From NCBI GenBank assembly GCA_020216745.1, contig JAIWNQ010000099.1, positions 1-10,000 of the forward strand: 10,000 nucleotides of DNA. The letters run 5' to 3'. Within the stretch, counting starts at the first letter, position 1. Every line of letters starts with the position of its first letter. This DNA comes from Candidatus Hydrogenedens sp. (lineage in GTDB: Bacteria > Hydrogenedentota > Hydrogenedentia > Hydrogenedentales > Hydrogenedentaceae). This document shows, in pieces, positions 1 to 8,017 of the stretch. The position numbers and the translations under genes were made by a program. The notes under the pieces were generated by a model. That model saw only the letters and a list, made by a program, of their open reading frames with translations. It was not told the DNA's origin and did no database searches.

Positions 1-2131
1 CACGGTCTGTGGCTCCACTTAAACCGAAGCTGGCAATATTTACAAAATAACGAAGGTCTTCTTCTCCTTTGAAATTGATAAATTTTAATTTCCCTAAATC
101 AATAGGATAAACAGAGGTATTTGAAAGATGTTCGATTTGCTTGTCTATATCAAAGGGCCAGCCTAATGTGCGTGAAAAGTCACGCCCCGTCCCAGTGCTT
201 ATAATTGCAAATACAGCCTCTGGGTTAATCGGTTTATCATTCTCAAAGAAGCCATTCACAACTTCATTTATAGTTCCATCACCACCCACAGCAATGATTT
301 GTTCATACCCTTCTTTTAATGCCTGATTTGCAAGTATAGTCCCATGTCCAGCACGTTCAGTAAATGCTACTTTTACAGGACCTATTGCGTGGTGAAGTTT
401 TTTTTCAATATCGGGCCACATCTTACCTGTCATGTTCCCCCATGCGCGTGGATTGACAATGACAAATGTACGAGCCCATGATACAAATTGGACACGTGCT
501 CTATTAGTTTCCTGTTCACGGATAGTATCTTGCCATGCTAATTCATGCGACATAAGGTCTGTTATTTTACGGAGCACAGTTTCGCCTGGATCTCCCAAGT
601 TCCCGAGATTGGTTCGTCGGAACAACATATCATTTAAGTGCCTCCCCATTTCCTCTCGCATAGCATAAACGATTTGGGCACCAATCTCCAGTCGTTTATC
701 AGATAAAGGTTCTGCTAATTGAGGGTCTGTCCTTGCTAAGTCTATAACTTTGGACATCTCAGTCCCATAATTATGGGCAAGGTGCTCGATAATTTCAGGT
801 GGAAAATCAGAATAATTCCTCTTTGCTTCTTCGAGGAAATCGCTAAATAACTCAAAATCTGCCCCTATAACAGGTGTCTGGTCTGTTTTGCATGGAGGTG
901 GTGTTACCCCTAATTTTTCGAATACTTTATTTACAACTCGTTCTGCTAAGTGTCTTGACGTTGTCCATTTACCGCCGACTGCTGTAATCAGTCCTAAACA
1001 TCCATCTTTTTCATGGTCGAATACTTCCGCAGACCGACTTGCATTATACGAGTTGAATTCTTCTTCACTTTCTTGAGGGTCCTTTTCGACAATGGGTCTT
1101 AATCCAGCATAGAAAAACAGGACATCACCACGACGGAGTTTTGCACCAGGAATACCCCGATTAATGATAGACAGAAATTCGACCAGTTCCTTTTCATTTA
1201 CATGGACATCATCTGGGTCACCATAATAAATAGTATCAGTAGTTCCTAATAATGAATAACCCTGCCACGGTAGAACAAAGAAGTGAGTTCCTTTGCCAGG
1301 CATAGCAATAGCATATTTTTGAGTAATAGGTTTCGTCAGTATATGAATGCCCTTTGAGCGGATTATTTTACGTTCAGGTTCTTTTTCTGTTGCCAGCGAA
1401 ATAAGGCGGTCAGCCCAGGGACCAGTTGCATTCACAATGATTTTCCCCTTTATCTGGTTTTCTCTGCCATCTTCTCTGCTTATAATTTTTACGCCAGTAA
1501 TGCGATTTTTATCTCTCAAAAACCCAGTGACCTCCACATAATTTAATGCAGTGGCTCCATTGATAATGGCTTGCTTAATACACGCCCATGCTAATCGTTC
1601 TGGTGAGTACATTTGATAATCATGGAATAAAAGCGCATCCTTAAATTCCATCGGCTCTAATTTAGGCTCGATAGATAAAATCTCATCTCTCCCGACACGT
1701 TTATGAGATGGAATAAATTTGTCAGGATCGCTTGAACGATTTCTGTCATAAGAGAGCCAATCATAGGCTTTAAGTCCAAGAGAATAAATAAGCCGTTCAC
1801 GGAATTTTTTGCTATTGCTGATTGGGAGAATAAAAGGCAATGAATTAACTAAATGAGGTGCAATTTGTGCCCAGATTCTTCGCTCTTTTAAGGATTCCCT
1901 AACAAGCCCAATTTCAAGATTCATTAGATAACGAAGTCCACCATGAATCAGTTTAGATGATGCACCACTGGTAGCACTGGCAAAGTCTTTACGTTCAACG
2001 AGGGCTACGTTAAGTCCTCTCATACTTGCATCACGGGCAATGCAGGCACCGACAATACCTCCGCCGATAATAATCACGTCATACTCCTCAGTCGGAAGTC
2101 GGTTCCACATTTGTTCCCACAGGTTTTCCAT
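1..2131 (-). CDS. GlpD-type FAD glycerol-3-phosphate dehydrogenase fused to a DAGK/LCB5 lipid kinase domain (3' end beyond window)
   Basis: The frame is open for 710 codons from ATG 2129-2131 to the window edge; I checked every codon and found no stop. The first ~550 residues are aerobic-type G3P dehydrogenase (G3P to dihydroxyacetone phosphate, electrons to membrane quinone). Visible marks are the FAD dinucleotide fold GGGIVG (23-28), HGGLRYL (63-69), GTTD (296-299), GLRP (343-346) and GGKWTT (386-391), then a helical C-terminal domain ending near 550. After almost no linker, a lipid-kinase catalytic domain begins at FVIVNP (556-561), with GGDGTINE (616-623) and GTGRDF (647-652). The family usually has GTGND, so Asn is replaced by Arg. 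Such kinases phosphorylate diacylglycerol or other lipid alcohols; the substrate here is unknown. A strong SD (GGAGGG, 2138-2143) lies 6 nt upstream, and the start is 23 nt after the upstream ATPase gene, so it is probably the last visible operon member. Domain calls are firm; joint function is inference. Confidence 0.9.
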   Translation of the reverse strand, partial: MENLWEQMWNRLPTEEYDVIIIGGGIVGACIARDASMRGLNVALVERKDFASATSGASSKLIHGGLRYLMNLEIGLVRESLKERRIWAQIAPHLVNSLPFILPISNSKKFRERLIYSLGLKAYDWLSYDRNRSSDPDKFIPSHKRVGRDEILSIEPKLEPMEFKDALLFHDYQMYSPERLAWACIKQAIINGATALNYVEVTGFLRDKNRITGVKIISREDGRENQIKGKIIVNATGPWADRLISLATEKEPERKIIRSKGIHILTKPITQKYAIAMPGKGTHFFVLPWQGYSLLGTTDTIYYGDPDDVHVNEKELVEFLSIINRGIPGAKLRRGDVLFFYAGLRPIVEKDPQESEEEFNSYNASRSAEVFDHEKDGCLGLITAVGGKWTTSRHLAERVVNKVFEKLGVTPPPCKTDQTPVIGADFELFSDFLEEAKRNYSDFPPEIIEHLAHNYGTEMSKVIDLARTDPQLAEPLSDKRLEIGAQIVYAMREEMGRHLNDMLFRRTNLGNLGDPGETVLRKITDLMSHELAWQDTIREQETNRARVQFVSWARTFVIVNPRAWGNMTGKMWPDIEKKLHHAIGPVKVAFTERAGHGTILANQALKEGYEQIIAVGGDGTINEVVNGFFENDKPINPEAVFAIISTGTGRDFSRTLGWPFDIDKQIEHLSNTSVYPIDLGKLKFINFKGEEDLRYFVNIASFGLSGATDR

Positions 2132-2137
2132 AAAAAA

Positions 2138-2143
2138 CCCTCC
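2138..2143 (-). promoter_or_regulatory. Strong ribosome binding site of the GlpD-kinase fusion gene
   Basis: GGAGGG on the minus strand sits 6 nt before the ATG at 2131. It is the strongest SD of the operon. It settles the start and suggests that this enzyme is translated independently rather than by coupling to the preceding ATPase gene. Confidence 0.7.
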
Positions 2144-2154
2144 GTTAAATTTTC

Positions 2155-3189
2155 TTATGATATGTCATTTGTCGCATCAGCAACAGATACTATATCCTTA
2201 TTTCCTTTTTGGTCAGAAGCGAAAACCCAACATGCAGAACGATGCTTTTCTGATATGTTTTGTAAAATAGGTTCTTTAATTCGACACAGGTCTGTGGCGT
2301 AAGGACACCGTGGATGAAAAGCACAACCTGATGGCGGGTTAACAGGACTGGGTGGCTCACCTTTTGCTAAAAGTTGGGGCAGTGTAGCCTCGGGATCTGG
2401 TTTTGGTATTGCACTAAGCAGGGCTTGCGTATAAGGATGGTTTGGGTTGCTAAACAAAATCTCTGTGGGAGCTTCTTCCACAATTTTCCCAAGATACATT
2501 ACTAAGACACGGTCGGAAATATGTCGAACTACCCCCAGATCATGAGAGATAATTAGATATGTGAGATGTAATTTTTCCTGAAGTTCCATAAGTAGGTTTA
2601 ATATTTGTGCTTGAACAGAAACGTCCAGTGCGGAGACAGGTTCATCAGCGACAATAAAAGAAGGTTCTACAGCCAACGCTCTGGCAATTCCAATCCTTTG
2701 CCGTTGTCCACCACTAAACTCATGGGGATACCGATACATCGCATCAGCATTCAGTCCTACCAATTGAAGTAAATACTCAATGTGTTCTGTACTTTTTTCA
2801 CGTGGAACGATACTGTGCACATGCAATACTTCCGATAACATAGAGTACACAGTCATTCGTGGATTTAATGAACTATATGGGTCCTGAAATATGATTTGTA
2901 TTTTTCGTCGTATATTTCGCAATTCTTTCCCTCTGATTTTTGTGAGGTCAGTCCCATCAAATAATATATTTCCTTCTGTAGGTTCGATGAGCCTTAAAAT
3001 AAGTCGTGCCACTGTGGTTTTACCACTACCACTTTCACCAACTAAACTCACCGTTTCACCACGAGAAACCTTAAAACTAATGCGGTCGACTGCACGAACA
3101 TATCCCTTTGCCTTTGAAAATATGCCAGCACCAACCGGAAAATGTTTAGTAAGATTTATGACCTCAAGGTAGGATTTCGTTTCATTCAT
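2155..3189 (-). CDS. dppF: Dpp/Opp-type ABC transporter ATP-binding protein (DppF/OppF-like)
   Basis: This 344-residue cytoplasmic ATPase is one of the two that power the importer encoded upstream. Nucleotide-binding motifs are complete: Walker A GESGSGKT (51-58), Q-loop Gln102, signature FSGGQ (158-162), Walker B IVADEP with Asp182 and Glu183, and switch His216. The C-terminal oligopeptide/dipeptide extension follows, with HPYTQALL near 251-258 and four cysteines (289, 295, 302, 320) in the GC-FHPRCP-LC-AC pattern, reported to hold an iron-sulfur cluster in some DppD/OppD-family proteins. Length is normal. The ATG at 3187-3189 has GGGAG (3200-3204) 10 nt upstream, and the gene overlaps the end of the preceding ATPase gene by 8 nt, so translation is probably coupled. 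The symbol reflects family membership; substrate is not proven. Confidence 0.92.
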   Translation of the reverse strand: MNETKSYLEVINLTKHFPVGAGIFSKAKGYVRAVDRISFKVSRGETVSLVGESGSGKTTVARLILRLIEPTEGNILFDGTDLTKIRGKELRNIRRKIQIIFQDPYSSLNPRMTVYSMLSEVLHVHSIVPREKSTEHIEYLLQLVGLNADAMYRYPHEFSGGQRQRIGIARALAVEPSFIVADEPVSALDVSVQAQILNLLMELQEKLHLTYLIISHDLGVVRHISDRVLVMYLGKIVEEAPTEILFSNPNHPYTQALLSAIPKPDPEATLPQLLAKGEPPSPVNPPSGCAFHPRCPYATDLCRIKEPILQNISEKHRSACWVFASDQKGNKDIVSVADATNDIS

Positions 3190-4207
3190 AGCAATTTTTC
3201 TCCCGTTCTCGTTTTTCCGAATCCGTATATAGCCAGCATGCAGTTCCTTGTTCCTGGCTGACCCATCGCCATGGCGGTTGTTTCTCGGAGCAGATTTTGG
3301 TAGCCTTGGGACAGCGTGGGTGGAAACGACAACCTGTAGGTAAGGCAGTCGCTGATGGAACAGAACCAGGGATGGTTGCCAGCTGTTTTTTTGTTACTGA
3401 ACGTATTGGCAAAGAGTCAAATAATGCTTGTGTGTATGGATGCACAGGGGTAGAATATATCGCTCTTGCTGAACCTTCTTCCACTTTCTTACCCGCGTAT
3501 AGTACTACAATCCAGCGGGCTATCTGAGCAACGACACTCAAATCATGGGATATTAATAAAAGGCTCATATTCTTTTCCTTCTGTATCCGTCGCAATAAAG
3601 CCAAAATCTCCGCCTGAATAGTTACATCTAAAGCGGTTGTCGGTTCATCTGCAATAAGTAGTTCTGGCTCACAAGCCAGTGCCATAGCAATCATAGCACG
3701 TTGAATAAGTCCCCCAGAAAATTCATGAGGATATTGCCGAACTCGGATATGTGGCTCTGGAATTCCAACCCATTCAAACAATTTTTCAATCCGTGAATAT
3801 GCTTCCTGCTTTGAGATACGAAAATGATATTGCAAAACGTCTGCAATTTGGTCACCTACCCTAAATACTGGATTCATAGAAGTGGTAGGTTCCTGAAAAA
3901 TCATAGAGATATGCCGACCCCGAATCTTCATTAACTCATCTGCTGATAATGAAAGTAGATTTTTACCATGGAACAGAACCTCACCCGCAAGTTTTTCTAC
4001 TGGTGGCGATGGCAAAAGTTTTAATAATGACATAGCAGTAACAGATTTTCCACATCCACTCTCACCTACGAGTGCAATGGCTTCTCCTGGGTGGATAAAA
4101 AAGGAAAGCCCATCTACTGCACGGGCTGTGCCAGTGGGAGTTGAAAAATGCACATATAAATTTTTTACATGTAACAATGCATTATCAGCGTTACAAAGGT
4201 CTGTCAT
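3182..4207 (-). CDS. dppD: Dpp/Opp-type ABC transporter ATP-binding protein (DppD/OppD-like)
   Basis: This 341-residue protein is the partner ATPase of the importer. Visible motifs are Walker A GESGCGKS (48-55), Q-loop Gln105, signature FSGGL (163-167), Walker B LIADEP with Asp187 and Glu188, and switch His221. The signature departs slightly from the usual LSGGM or LSGGQ of the family, but the surrounding [10 protein letters not shown] is typical of DppD/OppD. The C-terminal extension holds Cys293, Cys299, Cys306 and Cys324 in the same arrangement as the second ATPase. The ATG at 4205-4207 lies 7 nt after the permease stop; the SD (GAGG, 4218-4221) overlaps the end of that gene. Assignment to D rather than F rests on the signature region and gene order. 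Confidence 0.92.
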   Translation of the reverse strand: MTDLCNADNALLHVKNLYVHFSTPTGTARAVDGLSFFIHPGEAIALVGESGCGKSVTAMSLLKLLPSPPVEKLAGEVLFHGKNLLSLSADELMKIRGRHISMIFQEPTTSMNPVFRVGDQIADVLQYHFRISKQEAYSRIEKLFEWVGIPEPHIRVRQYPHEFSGGLIQRAMIAMALACEPELLIADEPTTALDVTIQAEILALLRRIQKEKNMSLLLISHDLSVVAQIARWIVVLYAGKKVEEGSARAIYSTPVHPYTQALFDSLPIRSVTKKQLATIPGSVPSATALPTGCRFHPRCPKATKICSEKQPPWRWVSQEQGTACWLYTDSEKREREKNCYE

Positions 4208-4214
4208 CAGTAAT

Positions 4215-5228
4215 TTACCTCAATCGTGGATCCATAGCATCGCGCAAGCCTTCACCTACAAGGTTAAAGGCAGTTACAGTAATGAAAATAGCCAAACCAG
4301 GGAACAAAACGAGCCACCATGCAAAATCTACATATCCTTGAGATTGCTTTAGCAATTCGCCCCAACTTGGAGCTGGAGGAGGAACACCGAAACCCAGAAA
4401 ACTTAAACCACTTTCCATCAATATTGCACCAGCCAGACCGAATGTTGCACTAACGAAAACAGGTCCCATTGCATTAGGAAGTATATGTCGAAACATAGTT
4501 CGGGTATCACTTAACCCTAATGCTCGAGCCGCTAACACGTACTCCATTTGCTTTTGTTTCAAAAATTCGCCACGCACCAGACGTGCAACTCCAGGCCAAC
4601 CTGTAAGTCCAATTACTACCATAATAGTCCAAATACTGGGTGGTAAAAATGCCATGACTGTGATTATCAAGAAAAACGTCGGAATCACTAACATCAATTC
4701 GATAAAACGCAATACAACAATATCTACCCATGCACCAAAGTAACCTGCCAAGGAACCTAATATGACACCTATTAGCACCGCTATCCCGACTGCAACAAAT
4801 CCGACGCTGAGAGAAAGTCGCGAGCCCCAAATCATTCGACTCAGAACATCCCTACCACGGTCATCTGTTCCGAGCCAATGCAACTTAGATGGAGGTTGTA
4901 AACTCTGGTCCAGATTCTGCCGTAAAGGTCCATAGGGGATAGGCGGTTTGATACACCATTCTCCAGAAGTTGGAACCCATCGGTCGAAATTAGCATATAA
5001 GTTTTCAGCCTGTAAATCAGCATAGGTAAGTATATTAGGGAACCAGTAAAGATTCCCTCCTTTATAGAGCACTATCGGCACATCATTTGATAAAAACGGG
5101 GCTAAAATAGCAATAAGCCCTAATAAAATAATTATTACTAAAGCCCAAAGCGATAGCCGATGCCGACAAAATTCATTCCAGACTGTTCTCCAATAACTGT
5201 GAAGATGTTTTTGATTTTGTTTCAACAC
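4215..5228 (-). CDS. dppC: ABC transporter inner-membrane permease, DppC/OppC family with a YejE-like periplasmic insert
   Basis: This 337-residue permease has a cytoplasmic N-terminus, one membrane segment (about 27-46), a large extracytoplasmic insert (about 47-118), then five more segments. The family mark WLGTDDRGRDVLSRMIWG (118-135) precedes segment 2. The cytoplasmic coupling loop that docks on the ATPases is around YVLAARALGLS (230-240), and the protein ends in the usual MDPRLR. The insert contains FP, PPIPYGP and related patches resembling YejE of the YejABEF peptide/microcin C importer more than classical DppC, which has a shorter loop. The start is GTG (5226-5228), followed directly by TTG; GGAG (5241-5244) lies 12 nt upstream, on the last codon of the preceding gene. 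Function as an importer subunit is firm; substrate is not known. Confidence 0.9.
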   Translation of the reverse strand: MLKQNQKHLHSYWRTVWNEFCRHRLSLWALVIIILLGLIAILAPFLSNDVPIVLYKGGNLYWFPNILTYADLQAENLYANFDRWVPTSGEWCIKPPIPYGPLRQNLDQSLQPPSKLHWLGTDDRGRDVLSRMIWGSRLSLSVGFVAVGIAVLIGVILGSLAGYFGAWVDIVVLRFIELMLVIPTFFLIITVMAFLPPSIWTIMVVIGLTGWPGVARLVRGEFLKQKQMEYVLAARALGLSDTRTMFRHILPNAMGPVFVSATFGLAGAILMESGLSFLGFGVPPPAPSWGELLKQSQGYVDFAWWLVLFPGLAIFITVTAFNLVGEGLRDAMDPRLR

Positions 5229-5237
5229 GGTTCTTTA

Positions 5238-6233
5238 TTACTCCAGACGTATTCTTGGGTCAACAACTGCATATAAGACATCACTTAGCACAAGACCTAT
5301 TAGTGTAAGTAAGGTTGATATAGTAAAGACGCCCATGATAAGGGGATAATCTCTTGACAATACCGCTTCAAAACCTAATCGCCCCATACCAGGAATTGAG
5401 AAAATGGTTTCGATAATTACACTACCGCCGATAAGTCCTGGGAGTAAGCCAGCAAGAAGAGTGATAATAGGGATAAGAGAATTTCGCATAGCATACTTAA
5501 ATACAACCATTTTCTCTGAAAACCCATAAGCACGAGCGGTACGGATATAATCCTGACGAATGACATCTAACATTCCCGTTCGCATGTATCGGGATAGACC
5601 TGCAAGGCCCGCATAAGTCATACAAAATAGGGGTAATACCATGTGCCATAAACGGTCTAATATCCACCGTGCTAATGAATAATGATGGGCATCGATGCTG
5701 TTAATCCCATTCACAGGGAATAAATTCCACCAATCACCACCGCCTAAAAACATGATTAATAACATTGCCACCCAAAAACTGGGTAAACTATACAGGAGAA
5801 ATAGAATGAATGTTATAATTTGGTCTGACAGAGTACGTTGATGCGTTGCGGAATAGGTGCCTAATGGTATGGCAATAAGATAGATAAGTAATGTCTCCAA
5901 GATTGTAAATTGCAATGTAATAGGGAGCGTCTCCCGAATTTTTTCCATTACGGGTCTCTGGTCTTTATAACTTCTACCAAAATCAAGGCGTATTATACGA
6001 CTTAGCCACAGGGCATATTGTACGACAATGGGTTTATCCAATCCATAGAGGGCTTTGGTCTGTTCAATAATTTTTTCCGTTTCAATATTTGACCGCATAG
6101 CACCTCCTTCTCCACGTAGTTTGAAGGCAACGGGACTTCCTGGAGCCAATTGGATTATTGCAAAAGTAATTAAGCTGACCCCAATAAAGGTAGGTATCAT
6201 TAAGATAAGTCTTTTCAAAATATAAGAAGTCAT
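5238..6233 (-). CDS. dppB: ABC transporter inner-membrane permease, DppB/OppB family (YejB-like)
   Basis: This 331-residue permease starts with the family pattern YILKRLILMIPTFIG (4-18) and has about six membrane segments: roughly 9-29, 104-126, 138-162, 196-215, 253-276 and 300-324. The coupling loop is near YIRTARAYGFS (229-239). The C-terminal stretch with GFEA (287-290), RDYP (294-297) and a VDPRI end resembles YejB as well as DppB. It would form the channel with the second permease, encoded 9 nt downstream. The ATG at 6231-6233 has AAAGGAG (6246-6252) 12 nt upstream, inside the last codons of the binding-protein gene. The gap to that gene is 9 nt, so the two are certainly cotranscribed. 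Length is normal. Confidence 0.92.
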   Translation of the reverse strand: MTSYILKRLILMIPTFIGVSLITFAIIQLAPGSPVAFKLRGEGGAMRSNIETEKIIEQTKALYGLDKPIVVQYALWLSRIIRLDFGRSYKDQRPVMEKIRETLPITLQFTILETLLIYLIAIPLGTYSATHQRTLSDQIITFILFLLYSLPSFWVAMLLIMFLGGGDWWNLFPVNGINSIDAHHYSLARWILDRLWHMVLPLFCMTYAGLAGLSRYMRTGMLDVIRQDYIRTARAYGFSEKMVVFKYAMRNSLIPIITLLAGLLPGLIGGSVIIETIFSIPGMGRLGFEAVLSRDYPLIMGVFTISTLLTLIGLVLSDVLYAVVDPRIRLE

Positions 6234-6242
6234 GTGCTTTTA

Positions 6243-7922
6243 TTACTCCTTTGCGTAAATATACTTTTGGAGGTTTTGGGGAACAAACCATTCTCGCTCA
6301 TACACACCAAAAGGATAAATACGAATTCCATGAACACGTTTGTCAACTGCAATAATTGCTTTTGGCGCCATTAAGAAGGTGTAGGGTTGCTCATCATTTA
6401 CAATTTCCTGAAAACGTCGGTATAGCTGTATTCGTTTATCACGGTCGAAACAGACTCGTGCTTGTTCAATAAGTTGGTCTGCCTCTTCATTAATGAAGCC
6501 AACATAGTTGGAACCTTTCTCCGCCTGACTGGAGTGCCATACCTGATAAGGGTCAGGGTCTGGTGGCATTTGCCAGCCCATAAGAACTGCATCAAAATTG
6601 CGACTATCTACCCGCTCCAGAAGCGATGCCCATTCCATCTGCCGTATTTGCATTCGTATTCCTGCACGACTTAAATCCTCTTGATAAACAGTAAGAATCT
6701 TTTCCGCAATAGGATTGCTATTGGTGGTCATAATTTCGAAAGCAAGGTCAGTTCCATTTTTATCTCGTATACTATCACCATTGTGGTCTATCCAGTCTGA
6801 CGCATCCAGCAATTTTTTAGCCTCCTCAGGATTATAAGTCCATGGTCTTACACCATTATGATATTCCGGTGTCCCCGGCATAAAAGGGGTATTTATCGGT
6901 TCTGCCATACCATAATAGAGTCGTTTGATAATCTGTTCACGATTGAGCAAAAGGGTCAGGGCATGGCGAACTGTTTTCTCTTTGAACACTTCACGACGAA
7001 GATTCCAGCCAATATAATTATACGCAGGACGGGGATACATAAAAATATTAAACTGTTTTTGAAATGTTTCCGATTGTGCTCGACGCATCCAATCTTCAGG
7101 ACGTATTGCCATATAATCTAAATCATTGCGACGAAGTTTTAAAAATGCTGAATTATCATCCAGAATAATTTGGTAAATAATTCGGTCAAAGTAAGGCTGT
7201 CCCTCATCCTTACGCCAATAATTTGGATTTCGCGACAATACCAGCTGTAACCCCGTTTGCCATTCAGCAAGTATATAAGGTCCCGAACCAATAGGTTTGC
7301 GATTATTGGGATGATTGTTAAAATCACCTTTGCCATAAATATGTTCTGGGAGAATTTCTAACAAACCTAACATAACTGCATGCTGATAATATGGTTTCTT
7401 ACAGTGATAACGGACTGTATAGTTGTCCAAAACTTCGCATGTTTCAACGTCCATATAGTAATTTTTAAGATGAGGGGCATCGGTTGTAGGGTCCATTAGT
7501 TTGTCAAAAGTAAATTTTACATCCTTTGCAGATAAAGGGTGCCCATCAGAAAAACATACATCTTGCCGTAGATAAAAGGTATAACTGAGATGGTCTTCGG
7601 ATACGTCCCAATGATGTGCTACTCTCGGTATCAACTCTAATGTTTGTGGATTTCGGTCTAATAAACTATCAAAAATCCATGCCAATACTAAGGTAGAATA
7701 GGCATCTGTACTTGTGATTGGATTGAGATGAGGCATTTCTGCTGACAATCGGGTAATCAACCAATCCCCCTGGGCTGGTGCCTCACCAACGCCAAACTCT
7801 GTAAGCCCTGTTGAACTCGGCTCATTTCCCACAGGTCCATCTACGGAAGGCATACAACCTGCTATTAGTAGAATATCAATGATAATGTTCACAATGTATA
7901 CAAAATGAAGCAGTTTTTTCAT
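6243..7922 (-). CDS. Family-5 extracytoplasmic substrate-binding lipoprotein of the ABC importer (DppA/OppA-like)
   Basis: This 559-residue protein is the receptor of the importer. Its N-terminus is a lipoprotein signal: basic start MKK, hydrophobic stretch, and lipobox IAGC with the lipidated Cys at 23. An Asp at 16 inside the hydrophobic core is unusual but tolerable. The mature part follows the SBP family 5 pattern: HLNPI (65-69), IFDSLL (83-88), the FYLRQDV and FSDGHPLSAKDV segment (116-135), and near the C-terminus DPDP followed by an NYVGF segment. Family members bind peptides, nickel, opines, oligosaccharides or other ligands, so peptide specificity cannot be read from the sequence. 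It is the first gene of the operon. The ATG at 7920-7922 has AGAAGG (7927-7932) 4 nt upstream. Confidence 0.9.
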   Translation of the reverse strand: MKKLLHFVYIVNIIIDILLIAGCMPSVDGPVGNEPSSTGLTEFGVGEAPAQGDWLITRLSAEMPHLNPITSTDAYSTLVLAWIFDSLLDRNPQTLELIPRVAHHWDVSEDHLSYTFYLRQDVCFSDGHPLSAKDVKFTFDKLMDPTTDAPHLKNYYMDVETCEVLDNYTVRYHCKKPYYQHAVMLGLLEILPEHIYGKGDFNNHPNNRKPIGSGPYILAEWQTGLQLVLSRNPNYWRKDEGQPYFDRIIYQIILDDNSAFLKLRRNDLDYMAIRPEDWMRRAQSETFQKQFNIFMYPRPAYNYIGWNLRREVFKEKTVRHALTLLLNREQIIKRLYYGMAEPINTPFMPGTPEYHNGVRPWTYNPEEAKKLLDASDWIDHNGDSIRDKNGTDLAFEIMTTNSNPIAEKILTVYQEDLSRAGIRMQIRQMEWASLLERVDSRNFDAVLMGWQMPPDPDPYQVWHSSQAEKGSNYVGFINEEADQLIEQARVCFDRDKRIQLYRRFQEIVNDEQPYTFLMAPKAIIAVDKRVHGIRIYPFGVYEREWFVPQNLQKYIYAKE

Positions 7923-7952
7923 AATGCCTTCTTTATTTTTTTTATTCTAAAT

Positions 7953-7981
7953 AATATATAATTAGTGTAATCTTATGCTAA
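7953..7981 (-). promoter_or_regulatory. Candidate sigma-70-like promoter of the ABC transporter-glpD operon
   Basis: On the minus strand, TTAGCA (7976-7981, 4 of 6 to TTGACA) and TATATT (7953-7958, 5 of 6 to TATAAT) are separated by 17 bp. Transcription would begin near 7946, giving a leader of about 24 nt that includes the SD of the binding-protein gene. The region is so A+T-rich that chance matches are likely. Confidence 0.35.
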
Positions 7982-8000
7982 TTTATAGTTAAAAATATAG

Positions 8001-8006
8001 GATAAT
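8001..8006 (+). promoter_or_regulatory. Candidate -10 element for the 306-aa gene
   Basis: GATAAT matches TATAAT at 5 of 6 positions. It would place the transcript start near 8013, only about 5 nt before the ATG, giving a nearly leaderless message; this fits the lack of an SD there. No good -35 lies 16 to 18 bp upstream. TATAGT at 7984-7989 is an alternative -10 with a leader of about 22 nt. Evidence is weak. Confidence 0.22.
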
Positions 8007-8017
8007 ACACTATAGTT

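Larger units (their letters stand above)
7923..8017. other. Divergent intergenic region with short repeats
   Basis: This 95-bp, very A+T-rich spacer separates the minus-strand transporter operon from the plus-strand genes and must hold both promoters. It contains a 7-bp inverted repeat (TAGTGTA at 7963-7969, TACACTA at 8006-8012), a 7-bp direct repeat (TATAGTT at 7984-7990 and 8011-8017) and the 8-bp palindrome ACTATAGT (8009-8016) touching the plus-strand start codon. Any could be an operator, but all are short. No terminator or RNA gene is seen. Confidence 0.4.

Noticed and set aside
430..610. Possible frameshift or separate start between the GlpD and kinase parts
   Set aside because: All codons from 2131 down to 2 are open in one frame, and the residues joining the domains (about 531-556) read as a normal GlpD end followed directly by the kinase's first strand. 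I see no stop and no SD for a separate kinase gene.
1..1541. Several plus-strand open frames of 60-80 codons (for example 141-326, 432-668, 888-1076, 1347-1541)
   Set aside because: They lie antisense within the GlpD-kinase gene, have no SD sequences or recognisable domains, and the minus strand carries clear conserved motifs throughout.
2132..2154. Terminator or promoter between the DppF-like and GlpD-kinase genes
   Set aside because: The 23-bp gap has no hairpin and holds essentially only the SD, so cotranscription is the simpler reading.
2040..2302. Plus-strand frames across the ATPase/GlpD junction
   Set aside because: They are antisense to two well-supported genes and encode low-complexity sequence without family marks.
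4077..5023. Short frames overlapping the permease gene on both strands (4077-4352 plus, 4507-4830 and 4841-5023 minus)
   Set aside because: They are out of frame with the YejE/DppC-like permease, whose conserved motifs cover the same bases.
6858..7336. Frames inside the binding-protein gene (6858-7121 plus, 7139-7336 minus)
   Set aside because: They are out of frame with the family-5 binding protein, which is continuous and shows conserved motifs on both sides.
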